In this document: positions 13,401 to 26,503 of the stretch, one piece after another
How positions within the stretch are numbered: the stretch's first letter is position 1
Layout of the letters: every line of letters begins with the position of its first letter
Assembly: GCA_035041965.1 (NCBI GenBank)
Contig: JAPYMA010000256.1
Span: 1 to 64,000 of the forward strand
Length of the DNA stretch: 64,000 nt
Direction of reading: 5' to 3'
DNA from: Anisakis pegreffii
Taxonomy: Eukaryota > Nematoda > Chromadorea > Rhabditida > Anisakidae
Program-made: the position numbers and the translations under genes
The notes under the pieces: generated by a model
Told to the model about the DNA's origin: nothing
What the model saw: the letters and a program-made list of their open reading frames with translations, nothing else
Databases searched by the model: none

Positions 13401-16400
13401 TAAGAAATAACTTTGAAAGGAATGATAACATTTAGTAATGACTAGCATAAAGCATACTTTTGTCGCACAATTCTCGTTTGTAATGTGTGCCATTGATTCG
13501 ACATGATTCTAGGGTATCGAACAGAACTGAAAAGAAAAAACTGAATGACATGAAACGAAGAGCAGAGAAAGCGCTTCGATTGAGTGCACCAGTGGAATCG
13601 AGCGATGTTGTTGAGAAGAGGCACACCGATGAAGAGCGTTTGCGACCAGAAAAGTGTTCGCGATTCGCACTCGTCACTGCTTCCGAAGGTTACAACGTAT
13701 ACTTATTGAACGTTTAAAGATAGGAACAATGGAATAGTTGTTTCGAGTGTTCAGCTGAATGCGAAGGCCACAGTGTTTTGAGTTTTCAGTGCTGTTTTGA
13801 TGGTTAACCACTAGCCAGTTAAACTAATTGGTCATTTCGGATTCATATATTTCATTATGTGATCTTCAGAATTTCCAGATGAACGTTCATTGCGTAATAA
13901 TTGCATAGAGGATAGTGCACAGAGTGTTGCAAATAATTCCTTTGGAAATCGTCGTCCAATGAGGCTTATTGCGTCAACGATTGCAGATGGTAAAAATTTG
14001 TTAAAATTTGTGTATTTTTTGTTGGCTTTCTTTTCTTTCATTTCAGTTATTGTAAATTTCAGAACGCTTATCTCATTATAAGCTATATTTCATTCGCTTT
14101 TTTTTCGAAATTGTAGACAAAGCTGATGTTAATAGCTTAAACTACTGTGCAATAGCTATCATCACTCATCCAAAGGTTCCTTGTTGTTGATTTAGTCATC
14201 ACACTCAAAAGTGATCGTAATATCAATATTCTCAGGATCAATGGGAATGAATGAAAATCGTGTGACGACATTACGCGGTGAATTGAAGCAAAAGCGAGAA
14301 GAAGCGAATGTGCTGCGAGAAAATTTTGATCGTAAGCTTCATAGCGATGGTGGGTGCGGTGTAAACTCCGAACACGGGGAACAGGATTTCTTAACGAGGT
14401 GCGTTCAAAATCATCCACTGCTAAAAGTCACTTGTAATTTCTCTAGTGAGAAGTTTCGTCATTCATCTTTTCCGAAAACTGTGAGGTGTGATGTGCGTTA
14501 AGGAGCTGAGCAATGAGTATGATATAAAAAGTATGGTATAAGACAATGTATTTCAGCGCTGAAAATTCAGTTTTGGAACAGATAAAAGCTCATGAGAGTT
14601 ACATAAAGCAAACCTCTGATCACATCGCTTATTTGGATCAACTGCAGATCGATCAAACATCTATTGATTCTCATTCGAATTTACTCGTTCAGAGTTTGCC
14701 TTCTCCTTCATCACAATATGGTAACATAAATTGATTTGTTCTACTCATTTCTTCCACATTATCCAATTTATTCTAAATGTGTTTTGGTTTCAAATGCATT
14801 CCTGATATAGATCTATGGAAGGTTAGTTTACTTTGGTGTTATGTGGTATTGCATCAGTGAAAACCCACTGGTGATTATACGATAACGTCGTAACCAATTG
14901 ATAATCTCGATTTCTTGATTTGTCCACGAATGACCGATTCATTGACATTATAATTGCATGTCAGTTCTTTGTTTGGTTCATTTCATTTCATGGTGTCTTT
15001 TCATTTTAAGATGCAACCAAGTCAACGTCGGTAACAACCTCGATTGAAACGCCAACCTCAGCTCTACTATCAGACGTCAATGAAGTCATCAAGGGGCGAA
15101 GCCAATCGTGTGACGATGATTCAATGAATGATGTGATGTTGACTTCACAATCTTCAACGCTTGTTCCCGAATCCGATTATGCCTCCGAAATTGAGCACAG
15201 AAAAACTTCATTCGAGGAACATCCAAAGTCTGAAGGTGCAATTCATCATCAGCAAGACGTGGATGCAACCCCTATGAAATCTCCTCATAGTTCAGTGCAT
15301 GTTCAAGAACCAATAAACGAAATGAGAATGTCTCCAGGAGAAATATCTTCGGCAGCATTTCGGCCGGATGTAGTGAAGATGAATCAGCACGAACACATGG
15401 TGGATGCGAACTTGAGTGTTGATGGAACGAGCGATGAAAGTTGTGACATTTCTGAATATAATTTAAGTCAGCTAGATGAAACTGTAAACACGAGGTCGGT
15501 TATGGAAAGCTTCGAGAAACTTCACATCAGTGCGCACAATGATGCTCAAAAAGAAGAATCACACATCGAACATGTGAATTCAGTCGGCCTCGACGAAGCT
15601 GCAGCATTCTCAGAAGAAACATCAAAACCGTCACAAATTTTTCACGATCAAGCATCGATCGATCAAGAGTTATCGCCGAATGATCATTCATCACCATTCG
15701 TTGTGAAGGGTAGTGATATGCAGTCGGTGAAAAACGAGTCGCACGAAGACAATAACTACTCCCCCGAATTATCCACTAAAATGGAATCATTTGTTCCGAG
15801 GCTTAATCTTGACGAACTTGATACGAAAGATTTGCCACCTGAACAGTTACGTTTCGAACAAGAGGAAGGTGAACCAGTGATAGCAGATAACGAAGAACAA
15901 GAGAGAAGTGAACAGGACGAAAAGCGGACTTCTGAAGAGATATCTGCTCATTCAGAGAGCAAGATTATCGAAAAAGAAACAACGCATCCAGATGCTTTAG
16001 CGCCATCTTCCAAGAACTTGCCTGAACGAGAGACTTCACCAGTGGATGAGTCCGAAACTGATGATAAGTCTTTGGTCTTACATTTACCAGACAAAGATCA
16101 GCTTGTAGAAACGAACAACGGTTGTAAAGAAATCCTCGAGGAAGTTCCTTCAGCAGTGGAAGAGTATGATGCAACTGTGTGCTCTGATGAGGTAGAAGAT
16201 GAACGTGTTGTCGAAAATAATGCATCGAAGGTAGATAGTAATGCTCAAAGTGAAACATCAGAAGATGCGGACTCTGAATGTTTTTTCACCGATACAGCAT
16301 CGTCTCATCAGGTGTCACTTGGGTCATCGCAAGACTTCGCTTCGATGAAACCACAGGACATTCTCAACGAAGACGACATTTCGGCGGGAGGTATAACATT

Positions 16401-19400
16401 TGTTGAACATTCATAGTTTCCACTTGCTTCCATGTGTGCTTCTTAAGTTTTTATTCCTCTCCATCAAACTGATGTCGTTTTTTGTAGGTTGAATGAATGT
16501 AGAAAGCAGTTTCTTCATTCACATCTATTTATTTGTGTTTAGCTCTTGAAATGGTGTGAATAGGTGTTTTTTCTAAAAGATTCGAATTAAGGAATTCGTT
16601 TCGAAGTCTTTATGCCGATGAATTTTTAGAGACGTTGATAGCGGATGCACCAGCAGAAGTGGTTGATTCCGAATGCATCGATGACCAAAGCACTCAAAAA
16701 AATGTTTTATCAAGCGTCAGTAAGAGCGAAGGTTTATTCACTTGATTATTTCGAATTTTTGATTTTCAAGATGTACATTTTCATATTCCTCTGAATTTAT
16801 GACTACATTTGCATTTGTTTCATAACAAAACATTCATTGAGATAATCTTTGGTTTTATATTCAATATAAACATCACTTCAATCGAGATCGTGAATGAATG
16901 GAAGTAGTTATATTTTAGCACAATGTTTATCGATCATCTTTTGTTTTCAGAGAATCTGAACGACGGTTGTGATGTTTTCGTTGACGCACGGGTTATTTTC
17001 ATATGAACTCTTTTTTAATTCATGATTTTACCTTAACTAATTTCTTATTCTCATAGTAATCCACATTCAATATATCGTGCCTTTGGATGAAGGTAACTAA
17101 TTTGGTCTGTAGTAATTGGAGAGAATAAATGTGAAGAATGTTGCACATTGTAGGAGTTTAACGATGCTGAAGCGCAAATACTGGATCGCACTCCTGAAAT
17201 GCTTGCTGAAGATATCAACAGTTCTGTGCTCAATAACACATCGGTAAGTCGTATACGCTTTTGCATTTCAGTCAGAAATGATTACGCTGAGTCATCAGAA
17301 ATCTGTTTTCGAACTTATATCACTTTCATATAGTCGTGTCAGAAGACAAAATTTCAGCAAAGGCTATCATTTGGAAGAGAGCGAATCAAATCGGACGATG
17401 AATCTGAATCGCTTTCGACGGTTAGTTTGTTTTTGGCGTTTTAGTTCGAGTCATAACAGCTGCCGAAATTTAATGCAAAATAATTCTCAAATCTCAAATC
17501 CAGTGTCTTCGTGCAAGTGATCAGCGTTAATTTTTTAATTTCAGAAACGAAGTAAGCCCAGACGATTCGCTTTAACGGTGAGTCCGCTGAATGTTGCTTC
17601 ACCGCGATCCCCTCTAGCAACTCGATTCGCTACAGTGATGCCTTCACCGTCGCGCAACCGCAGTCCACGCAGCTTGAACAGTACTCCTCGAAGTCCGGTA
17701 TGTCGCTTTACTTTGTATTGAACGCTTTGGAAGAGCATAATTTTGATAAGAAATAATTCGAACATCGCTGAGAAAAGGAAGAAAACAACATCGAATTTTT
17801 TTAGTAGAACTGTCGAATTACGTTCACAGTATAGTTTGATAAAAGCGTTGTTATGAAGCGTAATTCTCTTCTTGTCGTTCAATAATCAGTGAGTTGTGAT
17901 TCTAAAATACCCGTCGTTCACGTCGAATTGCTTAGTTAGAGTTGTTATATTCTTGTTTGGATAAATTATGACGATTTATAGAGAGTGACATCCGCAAGAG
18001 TTGTGTCGCCATTGGGCAAATTATTACTCGATCAGTCACTCAACGACTCGTTACTGACCATGTTAACGGCTATGAACGAGAAGAAGAGATCCGTCGCCGA
18101 GGAGGAATTCGAGAACTCGGTGTCGTTCCAAGAACAAAATAGCGCTGAGAATGTGCTGTCAGAGATAAGCCGAACAGATCAAGAACGAATTGGTCCGCAG
18201 TCTGTACTTGAGAAATCCTGGATGAATGATAGTGCCAAATACGACTTGAACAATATTCCAGTGGTTAATATTTTTACATTATTATCGTTCACATAATTGT
18301 TATGCACTTCAGTGGTATCCTTCGTTTCGATCTCCGTTGTTATGCCTTATCAAGTATTGTTGAATTTCGACACAATACCCTTTTCATTCAATTCAAACAA
18401 TAAAAAAAGACTCTAACAGATTACTCGATACCGCATCACTACTTTCAGCCACCAGACCTTCTGGATTTTACGCCATTGGATTTAAGTGGTGTTTACAGCA
18501 ACAATGAATCAAACAAATTGAGTGATATGGATTCCATTCACCGAGTCACTGAAGAGAAACAACGCCTTGTTGGTATACCGGATCTAACATGCGATACACC
18601 TGTACCGAAGAAAACTCAAAGCAAGACACTAGCATCAGTGGAGGAGTCGAATAAAAAGTTTGCACTTGTTCAGCGTTAATGAGAAATGAGATTTCTTCCA
18701 GATGCCGTCACGCAGCATTTCTGAATGCACAGTCGTATTTTATTACTGATACGTCACAAAGTTTTCTGAGAGTTAGCCCATATCTGAGTTTCAGATACTA
18801 CCGCGATGACAGAGATCAAATATGTTCGCTTATAAGGGAATATGCTGGACGTATTTGGCAACAGTTCACTAATGGCGAAAGGTTGTGTATTGATGCGACA
18901 TGCAATAAAGATGAGAATGAGCATGCAGCGAGTACTGCATACAAGTAAGCATTTTGATGAGCATTTGCATTCGGGAAATTTTTGAGTCAGTTCGGTTTAT
19001 TGCTATAGTCGTACAATGAAATCAGTTCTGAGCAGAAGCTTTCCTGTTGAATATTTCAGTTCACGATCTGTTGTGATGGATTGATGAAATTCGATGAAAA
19101 ATTAATAGATGAACTTGCATTGTAAGAGTTAATAATAATAGAATCAAATGAAATCGATGCATTAATGAGCGAATGAATAAATAGCTAAAGCATGAACACA
19201 TCCGTAGTAATGCATAGAAAATACACAGCAAAATAACTCTGCCAAGATTTCGACAGTTTAGCGTCAATTCCTTCGTCGTGTATTTTACTGACGAGGACAA
19301 TAGTATTTTGATAGGTATTCATTTATTTGTCCGTTGATTTTGTTCGATTGTGTTATGTGACATTCGATTTTTTTGTTCAACTTTTTGCAGGCAGATGATA

Positions 19401-20091
19401 GCAGATGAATGTTGTGCAGTAGTGTCGAGAGCGTTTGCAAGAGATGTGCGTAATATTTGGATGAATCATGGTGCAGCAGTGCCACCCAGAAGTCAACTCG
19501 AATTGGAGAATATCTTACGCGACAACATTTTGAATGTGCTTTGTCCTGGTAAGTGTTCAAATGTGACTCGTACATTCAATATCACCTAAATGAAGCTTTT
19601 CTATTATGCGCGGTATTTTGTGCTCTTTTATTGTAAATTTTACCATTTTTTCTTATCATTTGCCTGTCGTGTTGAGCAATCACATATTTGATAAATACTC
19701 GGATCGGATGCATTTGTTGTTACACTGAATTATCAGTATTCTTAATGTGCAATCCTATGAATTTGCAGCGGTTCGCTTCTGATTGATTTGAATATTGTCC
19801 TGCTAAACAATCTAACAGTTGACTACTTGAACACGTTTAGATTGTTCAAAGCCGAGAGCGAAAACTCGTTGGGAGACTGTATGTCGAGATGCAGCGATTA
19901 AGTCATCAGCAGAAAGTTATTATTTGACGAAGGCTGTTATGGATGAGGTGTACCGTGATGAGGATAGATGGTGCGATTTTGAATCAACCGAAGAAAATAT
20001 TAAAGAGACCTTAGCCGAAGAAATTTTCACGGATCAAATTAGTGAATCGTTCAGTGCGATGGCCAACGGCTCCGTAAGTACTCTCAAATAA
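4405..20091 (+). CDS. Large coiled-coil protein resembling centrosome-associated CEP350 (about 31 exons)
   Basis: Exons read by splice signals with continuous phase: 4405-4661, 4736-4799, 4843-5155, 5378-5478, 5713-6032, 6168-6403, 6701-7410, 7639-7754, 7977-8265, 8586-8747, 8990-9028 (weak), 11689-11778, 12077-12167, 12385-12490, 12763-12889, 13154-13239, 13513-13688, 13870-13989, 14236-14398, 14557-14720, 15011-16390, 16630-16731, 16951-16991, 17154-17243, 17334-17420, 17545-17697, 17982-18263, 18449-18657, 18702-18944, 19391-19548, 19841-20091. Total is about 2,241 residues. The start at 4405 follows a TTTCAG acceptor directly, as at a trans-spliced start, but upstream exons may have been lost at the palindrome centre. 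The protein has a Ser-rich N-terminal half, a short Lys/Glu coiled-coil stretch (exons at 12.4-14.7 kb), a long acidic exon and a globular C-terminus. Inference: the coiled-coil segments and the C-terminal pattern (Trp plus acidic residues, then an amphipathic stretch) recall vertebrate CEP350, which anchors microtubules at centrosomes. That the gene is real is much surer than the family name. Confidence 0.6.
6721..6915 (+). repeat. 39-bp coding minisatellite in exon 7 (five units)
   Basis: There are four near-identical 39-bp units (6721-6759, 6760-6798, 6799-6837, 6838-6876) and one diverged unit (6877-6915), each encoding 13 residues of the form QSKSDQVETSITD. The unit length is a multiple of three, so copy-number change keeps the frame. 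The left palindrome arm has only one clean plus one diverged unit (1489-1566). This length difference is the largest one between the two arms. Confidence 0.95.
9638..10760. mobile_element. hAT-like non-autonomous DNA transposon (MITE), older copy, intronic
   Basis: The 1,123-bp element starts TAGGGTTTGCA and ends TGCAAACCCTA, an 11-bp perfect terminal inverted repeat fitting the YARNG start typical of hAT elements. Near the left end are several ATCCCGGGAT-type palindromic motifs. The flanks ATTGGAAC and ATCGGGAC match at six of eight positions, consistent with a decayed 8-bp target duplication. It shares sequence along its length with the element at 41376-42586. No transposase reading frame is visible. 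It sits in the long intron between the exons at 9.03 and 11.69 kb of the CEP350-like gene. Confidence 0.85.
15011..16390 (+). CDS. Giant acidic exon of the CEP350-like gene
   Basis: This 1,380-nt open exon (460 codons) is bounded by an acceptor ending TTTTAAG and a donor GGAG|GTATAA, and enters and leaves in phase 1. It encodes a hydrophilic, Glu/Asp/Ser/His-rich segment with no predicted membrane or catalytic motif, so it is probably disordered. It is by far the longest exon of the gene and has no stop in frame, which is the strongest single piece of coding evidence in this part of the window. It is listed separately because its composition differs from the coiled-coil exons before it and the compact exons after it. 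Confidence 0.85.
18449..20091 (+). CDS. C-terminal exons of the CEP350-like gene
   Basis: Four exons (18449-18657, 18702-18944, 19391-19548, 19841-20073 or 20091). They encode a compact, Trp/Tyr/Cys-containing region with alternating acidic and hydrophobic helices, quite unlike the disordered part upstream. The final exon contains a DEDRWCDFEST stretch followed by an amphipathic helix ending near ISESFSAM. It reaches a strong donor-like GTAAGT at 20074. Read through, it ends at TAA 20089-20091 after six more codons; if spliced, a short last exon must lie between 20.1 and 20.9 kb, where I found no convincing one. This block carries the resemblance to the CEP350 C-terminus. Confidence 0.6.
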
Positions 20092-21047
20092 AGTCGATTT
20101 ACGGTTACGGTAACGGAGTTATCTCTGATGACTTATTGTTCAATCTTTCCGATGCATTCACTTCCGTAGAGCATTTACTGCTTGTTTTATTGAATTTGTT
20201 GTTGGTTTACTCATTGCCCTATGTCATTTGCTCATGAACAATGATGATGAGGTCTTCCTTTCTTCATTGTTTACGAAAAATTATCATTTTTGAATGTTGT
20301 ATTCCTCAAATAACGATTTTGTGCATTGAGAATACTTTATTGTATTTATCAGTTTATTCATTCCAGTAGTTTTATGAAGTCATTCGTTTCAACGTTTTAG
20401 TTTCTTTATGTAAGTATGTTTTACTTTCATTGTAGTTTTCCAATATCGGTTGTTTTCATCATGCTGATTTCCGTTCTGAAATATGTCGGATCTCGTTTAT
20501 TTTTGTCATTCTGAATTTGTTTGTCGTTGTGCATTTCCCGTGTTTTATATGATCAACTATCGTTTCAGCACGTATCTCATTTTATTACTTTCACTATATT
20601 GTCACTTAAACTTGCTCATTGTTTCGAACAAATAAACATTTCGAGTTCCATTTTGGTGATTTATGAAAGATTTAACAATGTTTTATCGGAACTGTATTCT
20701 TAATGTCAGTTATCTGTTTCGATCGTTCATTCTGTTTATGATAGGTTATGAAGTGATAGGGATTTTCTTCTGATATTACTCCCTAAAAATGAGAAGAGGC
20801 AAAGAAATGGGGATTTCCTCGCCGAAAAATCCCTCTTGACGCAATTTCTTTCTTAAAGCAGTTCTACCCTTGCTGTTATGACACATAGAAAGTCGATAAC
20901 TTGAGACTGAGTTCGAAGCGCATGAAAGTGAGGTTAAGCATAAACCGGGCCCAGTTCGATTAGATGGCGCTGAAGTTCATCTATATGGGCTTTAACCACT
21001 TGAACGAGCCTTACTGATTGCCCGGAAAATAGCACATTTCAAGGGTA

Positions 21048-22322
21048 ATGGCTCCTTCAATAGCTGCATCAAACGAGCAAAAAGATCCCAGTGAAGAATT
21101 GTCAAAAATCGAACTGAATTCAACGACTGAAAGACGTTGTGTTGGTAGATGTGATATGGAACTGGGCGATGTCACTCATCATAATGTGCAGGTGGTTTCG
21201 TTTGCTTGTTCGCTGTATTTTGTGAAGTGGTTGCAACTTGAGCGGTATTGTACAGTTGGAAAACAGTAGTTGTTATGATGATACTAACTGTTGTTTGTTT
21301 GCGCTGATTTTTGTGTTGGTTTATATTGGTGTTGGTTTATGAATTTTGAGGATTGAAATTGACATGATGGATGGATGATTCGAGTGTTTTGAGTGATTTC
21401 ATAATCAAGCGATTTCATTTCAGCAACTGAAACGGCTGAATCAGGCTGTATTCCCGGTTTACTACAACGATAAGTTCTATAAAGAGATTGCTTCGGCTGG
21501 TGAATTAGCGAAGTTGGCTTATTTCAACGATATTGTTGTGGGCGGTGTTTGCTGTCGTTTGGATGTGGAAGAAGGCGTTAAAAGACTGTACATTATGACA
21601 CTTGGTACTCTTGCTCCTTATCGAAGGTTACGTTTCCTTATTCATTCGTTTGAGTTAGTTTTGTGACATTGTCATTACATCGGATTGAAAAAAATATTTG
21701 CCTATTCGAACGGATTCATTTGAGATGATGTATCTCTTCCCCCTCTCTCCCGAGTAAATTTTTGCACCGAATATGGATTATGAGATTTCTTGGTTGAATG
21801 CAAAAACATGAAATAATTTTAACAGGATGAAAAATTGCGACTTCGTTGTTTTATTCCAAGGAAGTTGTCGTTAAACATGAGTGATTATTGTTTCAGACTC
21901 GGTATAGGCACACTTCTATTGAAGCACGTGATGTCACTTTGTGAAAAGGATCACTCAATTGACAATATTTATTTACATGTACAGGTATAAACTCTTAGTG
22001 ATCTCTTTTTGTGGAAAACTTCAAACTGTGCTTTTGATATGGAAGAATTATGGATGGATTATCGAAATTCTACATTCCATCGCCTCACATAAATCATTAA
22101 AGTTTTTCTGTCATCTAAATTACCTGAATTTCAGTTTCAGTTTCAAATTTCAGTTTCAGTTCCAATTAACTGCTATCGTTTCAGGTGAATAATGAGTCAG
22201 CGCTCGATTTCTACAAACGCTTTGGATTCGAAATTATCGGTACGGCTGAGAAATACTATAAAAGGATTGAACCGGATAGTGCATATATACTGGTCAAAAA
22301 GATTGCTCATACCTCGAAATGA
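21048..22322 (+). CDS. naa50: N-alpha-acetyltransferase 50 (NAA50/San), four exons
   Basis: Exons 21048-21191, 21424-21626, 21897-21984 and 22185-22322 join in frame to 190 residues. NAA50 is a GNAT-fold acetyltransferase that acetylates protein N-termini starting with Met; in animals it works with the NatA complex and is needed for sister-chromatid cohesion. Visible hallmarks are MELGDVT at the family's usual N-terminus, the substrate-binding FPVYYNDKFY segment, YIMTLGTLAPYRRLGIG with the acetyl-CoA motif RRLGIG across the exon 2-3 junction, IYLHVQVNNESA, and a YYKRIEP C-terminal block. Compared with the roughly 170-residue human protein there is an extra Ser/Glu-rich N-terminal extension of 36 residues before MELGDVT. 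Initiation at the inner Met would give a normal-length protein. It lies in the same orientation as the CEP350-like gene, about 1 kb downstream. Confidence 0.95.
22131..22184 (+). promoter_or_regulatory. Run of TTTCAG acceptor-like hexamers before NAA50 exon 4
   Basis: Within about 50 bases upstream of exon 4 there are five TTTCAG or close variants, ending in the acceptor at 22183-22184 (CGTTTCAG|GTGAAT). Each could in principle act as a nematode 3' splice site. Only the last keeps the conserved VNNESALDFY frame, so the others are probably unused or simple repeat expansion. Confidence 0.5.
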
Positions 22323-25300
22323 AAGCGAATCTATTATCATATCAACCCTGAGATTGTCTTATCATATTCAAGAACCCTTGTGTTTCAACTCGTTATCTAC
22401 TTTGTATTATTCGCTGCATTGAGACGAAGCTCGTTCAACAGTATTGTTTGTATCAGTCCAAAAAAAAGATATTTATGAGATTGTCTTCCTATGCACATCC
22501 CATTAATCCCCATTACCTTTCCATTCACCTAAATGTTCTTTTTTCTCACCATTCAGTCAATTTGTACTCATTTAAATCGTTTCATTTTATTGTTTTATCA
22601 TCATTTGAAGAGTTATGTTCGCAATGCAGATATATGTTTTTTGTTCCGAGCAGACGTATGATTATGTCTACCCGATTTTGAAGTGAGATGGTTGATTCGG
22701 ATTTTTTCGCAGTTGTAGGCGGAATTATGTGTAGAAAGTCATTGCAGCACTAAAATTGTTTTGAAATGTGTTTTTGGGGGCATTAATCACGTTTGAAATA
22801 GCCTAACACTATTTCATAAAACACTCGTCTGCGCTTTTTGAGTTATACCAACGAATTCTTCTTTGTTCCCTTGAAGAGAGTAGTTAAAATAATTTTAAAT
22901 GATTTATGGGGCGATAAATGTGGATTGAATGAGTTCGAAACGGCATGCCGAAATGTTTGTGCAACTCCTTTAATTGCAATCGTTTGAAAGAAAAAGTATC
23001 GATGTAATTGAATTGGTATGGTGAGGAGATATTGGTTGAAGAGAATTTGCTGTTCGATGGAACTGGATCATATGAATTATCAGTAGGCGATCTCAATCAA
23101 GAGGAAGTATTTGCAGTTGGTTGTTATTTTTATTGTTATTGTAGTGACTCTGAAGGAATAAATGTTGGATCGTTATCAATTCGTTGACTATACAACACAC
23201 AACAAAATGTCTGCAAATGAAACGCAATGAAGTGAGTCGTAATTAGTAATTGGTGCGTTGGATGATATCCATTCAAGTGCAAACATATAATACGCCTTCT
23301 GAGACTACACCATGTGTTCACGGAAAACTTAATGAAATGCTCTCATTAGCTTTGCCAGGAAGAATATTAGCAGATCATCAAAGCCACTCGAGAGTGAGTG
23401 TAATGTTTTGGTGCGATGAGTCTGAGAATTTAATTGCCAAATATTGGCATGTTCAAAAGAGACAATTAATGACGATTCTCTGTCGGAACTATGAATGTTC
23501 CATTCGAGATGTTCGGTTGAAACAACTATGAATACATTTGTAATCACAACTGAATTGATAAATATTGCCCAAATCATAATAAGAAGTAAACATTTACAAC
23601 AGAAGATGCATGCGATGAGTGCAACCCAATAAATTGCAATCGGGGATTATTGGAAGGAGTGAACCAATCGCATAATATGGCCACTTCATGGAGTGATTGA
23701 TGTATCCTTTGAAGTGTTCTCGAGTTGTTGTTGTTGTTACGTTGATCATCAAAAATGAACGATGAATATAAGCACACCGTGAAATGCTTTTATTTTCTCA
23801 TAAATACGAATAAAGAATCTGAGGTATGCATGCGTCAATTACCAATTACAGAATTATCTCTGATTATAGTGTTCGATTGCATCTTCAACCTTTCATTTAA
23901 CAATCATTGAGTTTGATCAGCGGTAATGCAAATGCCACACATAAAATACTGGGTTTGCAATGAGACACACCTCTGAGGAAAGCTTTTTTTGTGAGACAAA
24001 CTACGGCTGTAGTGGGTTGCAAAACTTGTAATTGAAAATTTGTTCGTATTTGTAGACTGATTGATAGTATTTGTATAAAGTATTTGTATATCATTTTGCA
24101 TTAATCATTATCCTTAATGATCACAGTGAGAACTGACCAAAATAAATCACTGATCACAAGAGTTCATATGTTATGTCCTTCTTCCAAGGGATTTTTTAGA
24201 ATTAAGTTCCAGTTGAAACTATCCACGCTGTGTTTTTGAAGGATGAAGCCACTTGAAAAGTTTCGATTTCGATAAGTTGTTCTTATGAAACAATGCTCTT
24301 GCTATCAACAACTGAAATCATCAATTATTTCCTTGAACTTTAGCACGCAGAGAGCACACATTTTCATATGCAAACACGAAACGTCTTGTACATTTGTGGT
24401 ATCTTCGTTTTTCATCGATAAACTGCGAAACATTTCTTGTTCGCCGATTACAGTGAATGTTCCAGTTTTTGTCTGCTATAAACAAATTCAAAGTGAAACC
24501 GTAACCATATCGTCAGTTTTGTGCATCGCTATATACACACACATACAAAAACGTGAAACAGTGGTAATGAAACGATCCAATTGTTCAGTGTTTTATTTAT
24601 AATGATTGTATTCATTTGATTAATGCAATCATTTGCCGCTCATATAAATTCGACAACAAATTGTTGCTTTTGCTTTTGTTTTTACGACTCTTCTCGTTAC
24701 TCGCTTTGCTTATATTTCTATTTCGTTGGCTCCTTGCAACAATTTCTTTCATATTTCATCAGCGAACGTTTCACGAAACAAAGCGATTTTTCATCGCTTG
24801 TTCTGTTTGCAATCGGCCAAGTTTTTGCATTGACACCGATATCACATTCATTAACTCTCGCCTTTATTGCGTTGTTCAACGATCATGATAATAATGACGA
24901 ATTCGTTCTGCACTCGTTTCATCAATCGACGCACAACCTTTGATATATACAAAAAAGTTCCGACTGATCCAATTAAATGTGAACTTAACCTCATGATACC
25001 GAAATGCTTCTCTAATAATTCTCCTGGCACCAATAGTCCAGTGGTTTTGTTAAACTATCCGCGCTTTGAATTTATCCAATGAGACCGGTTTTGTTCATTG
25101 GCTAGTGTGCACCGAGGATTTCTTTGAGATTCCGTCAATAAGTAATGTTTATTTTGAATTATTGGCGAATATTTGAAGAACAATTTTCTTGCAAATCGTC
25201 ATCTGTAAAATTAGGTAATAAGAGCTCAACTTAGACAATGATCAGTAATGATGGAAAATTTAGTGAGAAATGCTGCTGCTCTTTGCTTACAACGTGAGCA

Positions 25301-26503
25301 GAAATTTTTTAGATACTCATTTTAAAGCGACTCATGCTTAAATCGACTCAAGAGTTTGCTCATTGCTCACGACCAAAGCGCATTGGCGGTTGCTAGCTCA
25401 GGCTCGTGAGCACGATCCGCTCACTAGTCACGCTTATATTCTGCTGAAGTGCGTATGAGTTTCTCATCAGCGATTATAACTTTTCACAAAATATGACTGT
25501 AAGTGAAACAGGTTAAAATAAATAACGATTTACTGACGGAAATTGGTTTCAAATCGCAATTATATTCGATTGCTTTGCAATCAGTTTTAAAATAATATTT
25601 TGAAGATCAACTCAATGGTAATTTGATATCTTCAGATGCCGAAATTTAGTTTTTGCTATTTACGTGGGAGTGTTTTGCTTCGGAATCACTGAATTTTTTC
25701 AATTCATTGATTTTCACTCATCCGTTCCGCACCGTCCTTCATATAGAGCCGTAGTTGAACTGGAACCCTCATTGTCACATTACTGCTAATTGGCTTCAAT
25801 CGTTACGTGAACGCGTTCAGTCTGTCCTTGTTCTCTAATTTTTATTCACCATTCCTGATAATTTTCATCATTTTTTGTTCTGCCTATTGCCAATCGATTC
25901 TCACAATCAGGCCACATTCATTTTCCAAATTCTAAATAATTATCTTTTTGTGTGCACTTCCATTCTTAAATGTGTGTTCCAAAGCATCAGTCGTGTTCTC
26001 CACCCTCCTTACATCCAAATGAAACGTCTATATAATGTTTCACATAATACACTAATCCATTGCACTAAATGGCAATAAGCTTCTCGATCGCTATCAGTAA
26101 TTGATGATATAATCAATTGTTAATTAATTGCTCTTTGTTGTTTCTGCCTGACAAAAAATGAATTTTGTTGACCTTTATATTTAATCATCATCGCCATCTA
26201 TCACTGAACCGTTTTTTAAACTTTCACTTTCCAATTAGTCCACCAAACTTTTTCCATTCCTAAACAATTGATATGTAAATTTTATCAAATAACATTTTTC
26301 ATACATAGAGCTTGATGAATCTAAATTGGCGCACTGCATAAGTAATGATTTCACTGCTTGAATCAGTAATTGTGACGTTATGTGACGAGTCAATTGTTCG
26401 ATGAAATCAAAAATCGGTTATATTGTTCTGGAAGTATTATACTTGTATGTTGATTCGCTTGATTCAATGAAATGTTTAATCCACAGATGATTCTGTTATT
26501 TCT
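22323..26503. other. Intergenic stretch between NAA50 and the ADAMTS gene
   Basis: About 4.2 kb with no exon series I can support. Reading frames of 60-106 codons occur on both strands (for example 23250-23531 and 24616-24943), but none shows family similarity or flanking splice signals with consistent phase. The sequence is AT-rich and otherwise featureless. It may contain the ADAMTS promoter, but I see no recognisable motif. Confidence 0.6.

Noticed and set aside
23250..23531. 93-codon + strand frame downstream of NAA50
   Set aside because: No family resemblance and no splice partners; frames of this length are common by chance in this window.
24616..24943. Two overlapping hydrophobic frames that look like membrane segments
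   Set aside because: Overlapping frames over a T-rich stretch give Phe/Leu-rich translations by composition alone; no start context or exon partner.
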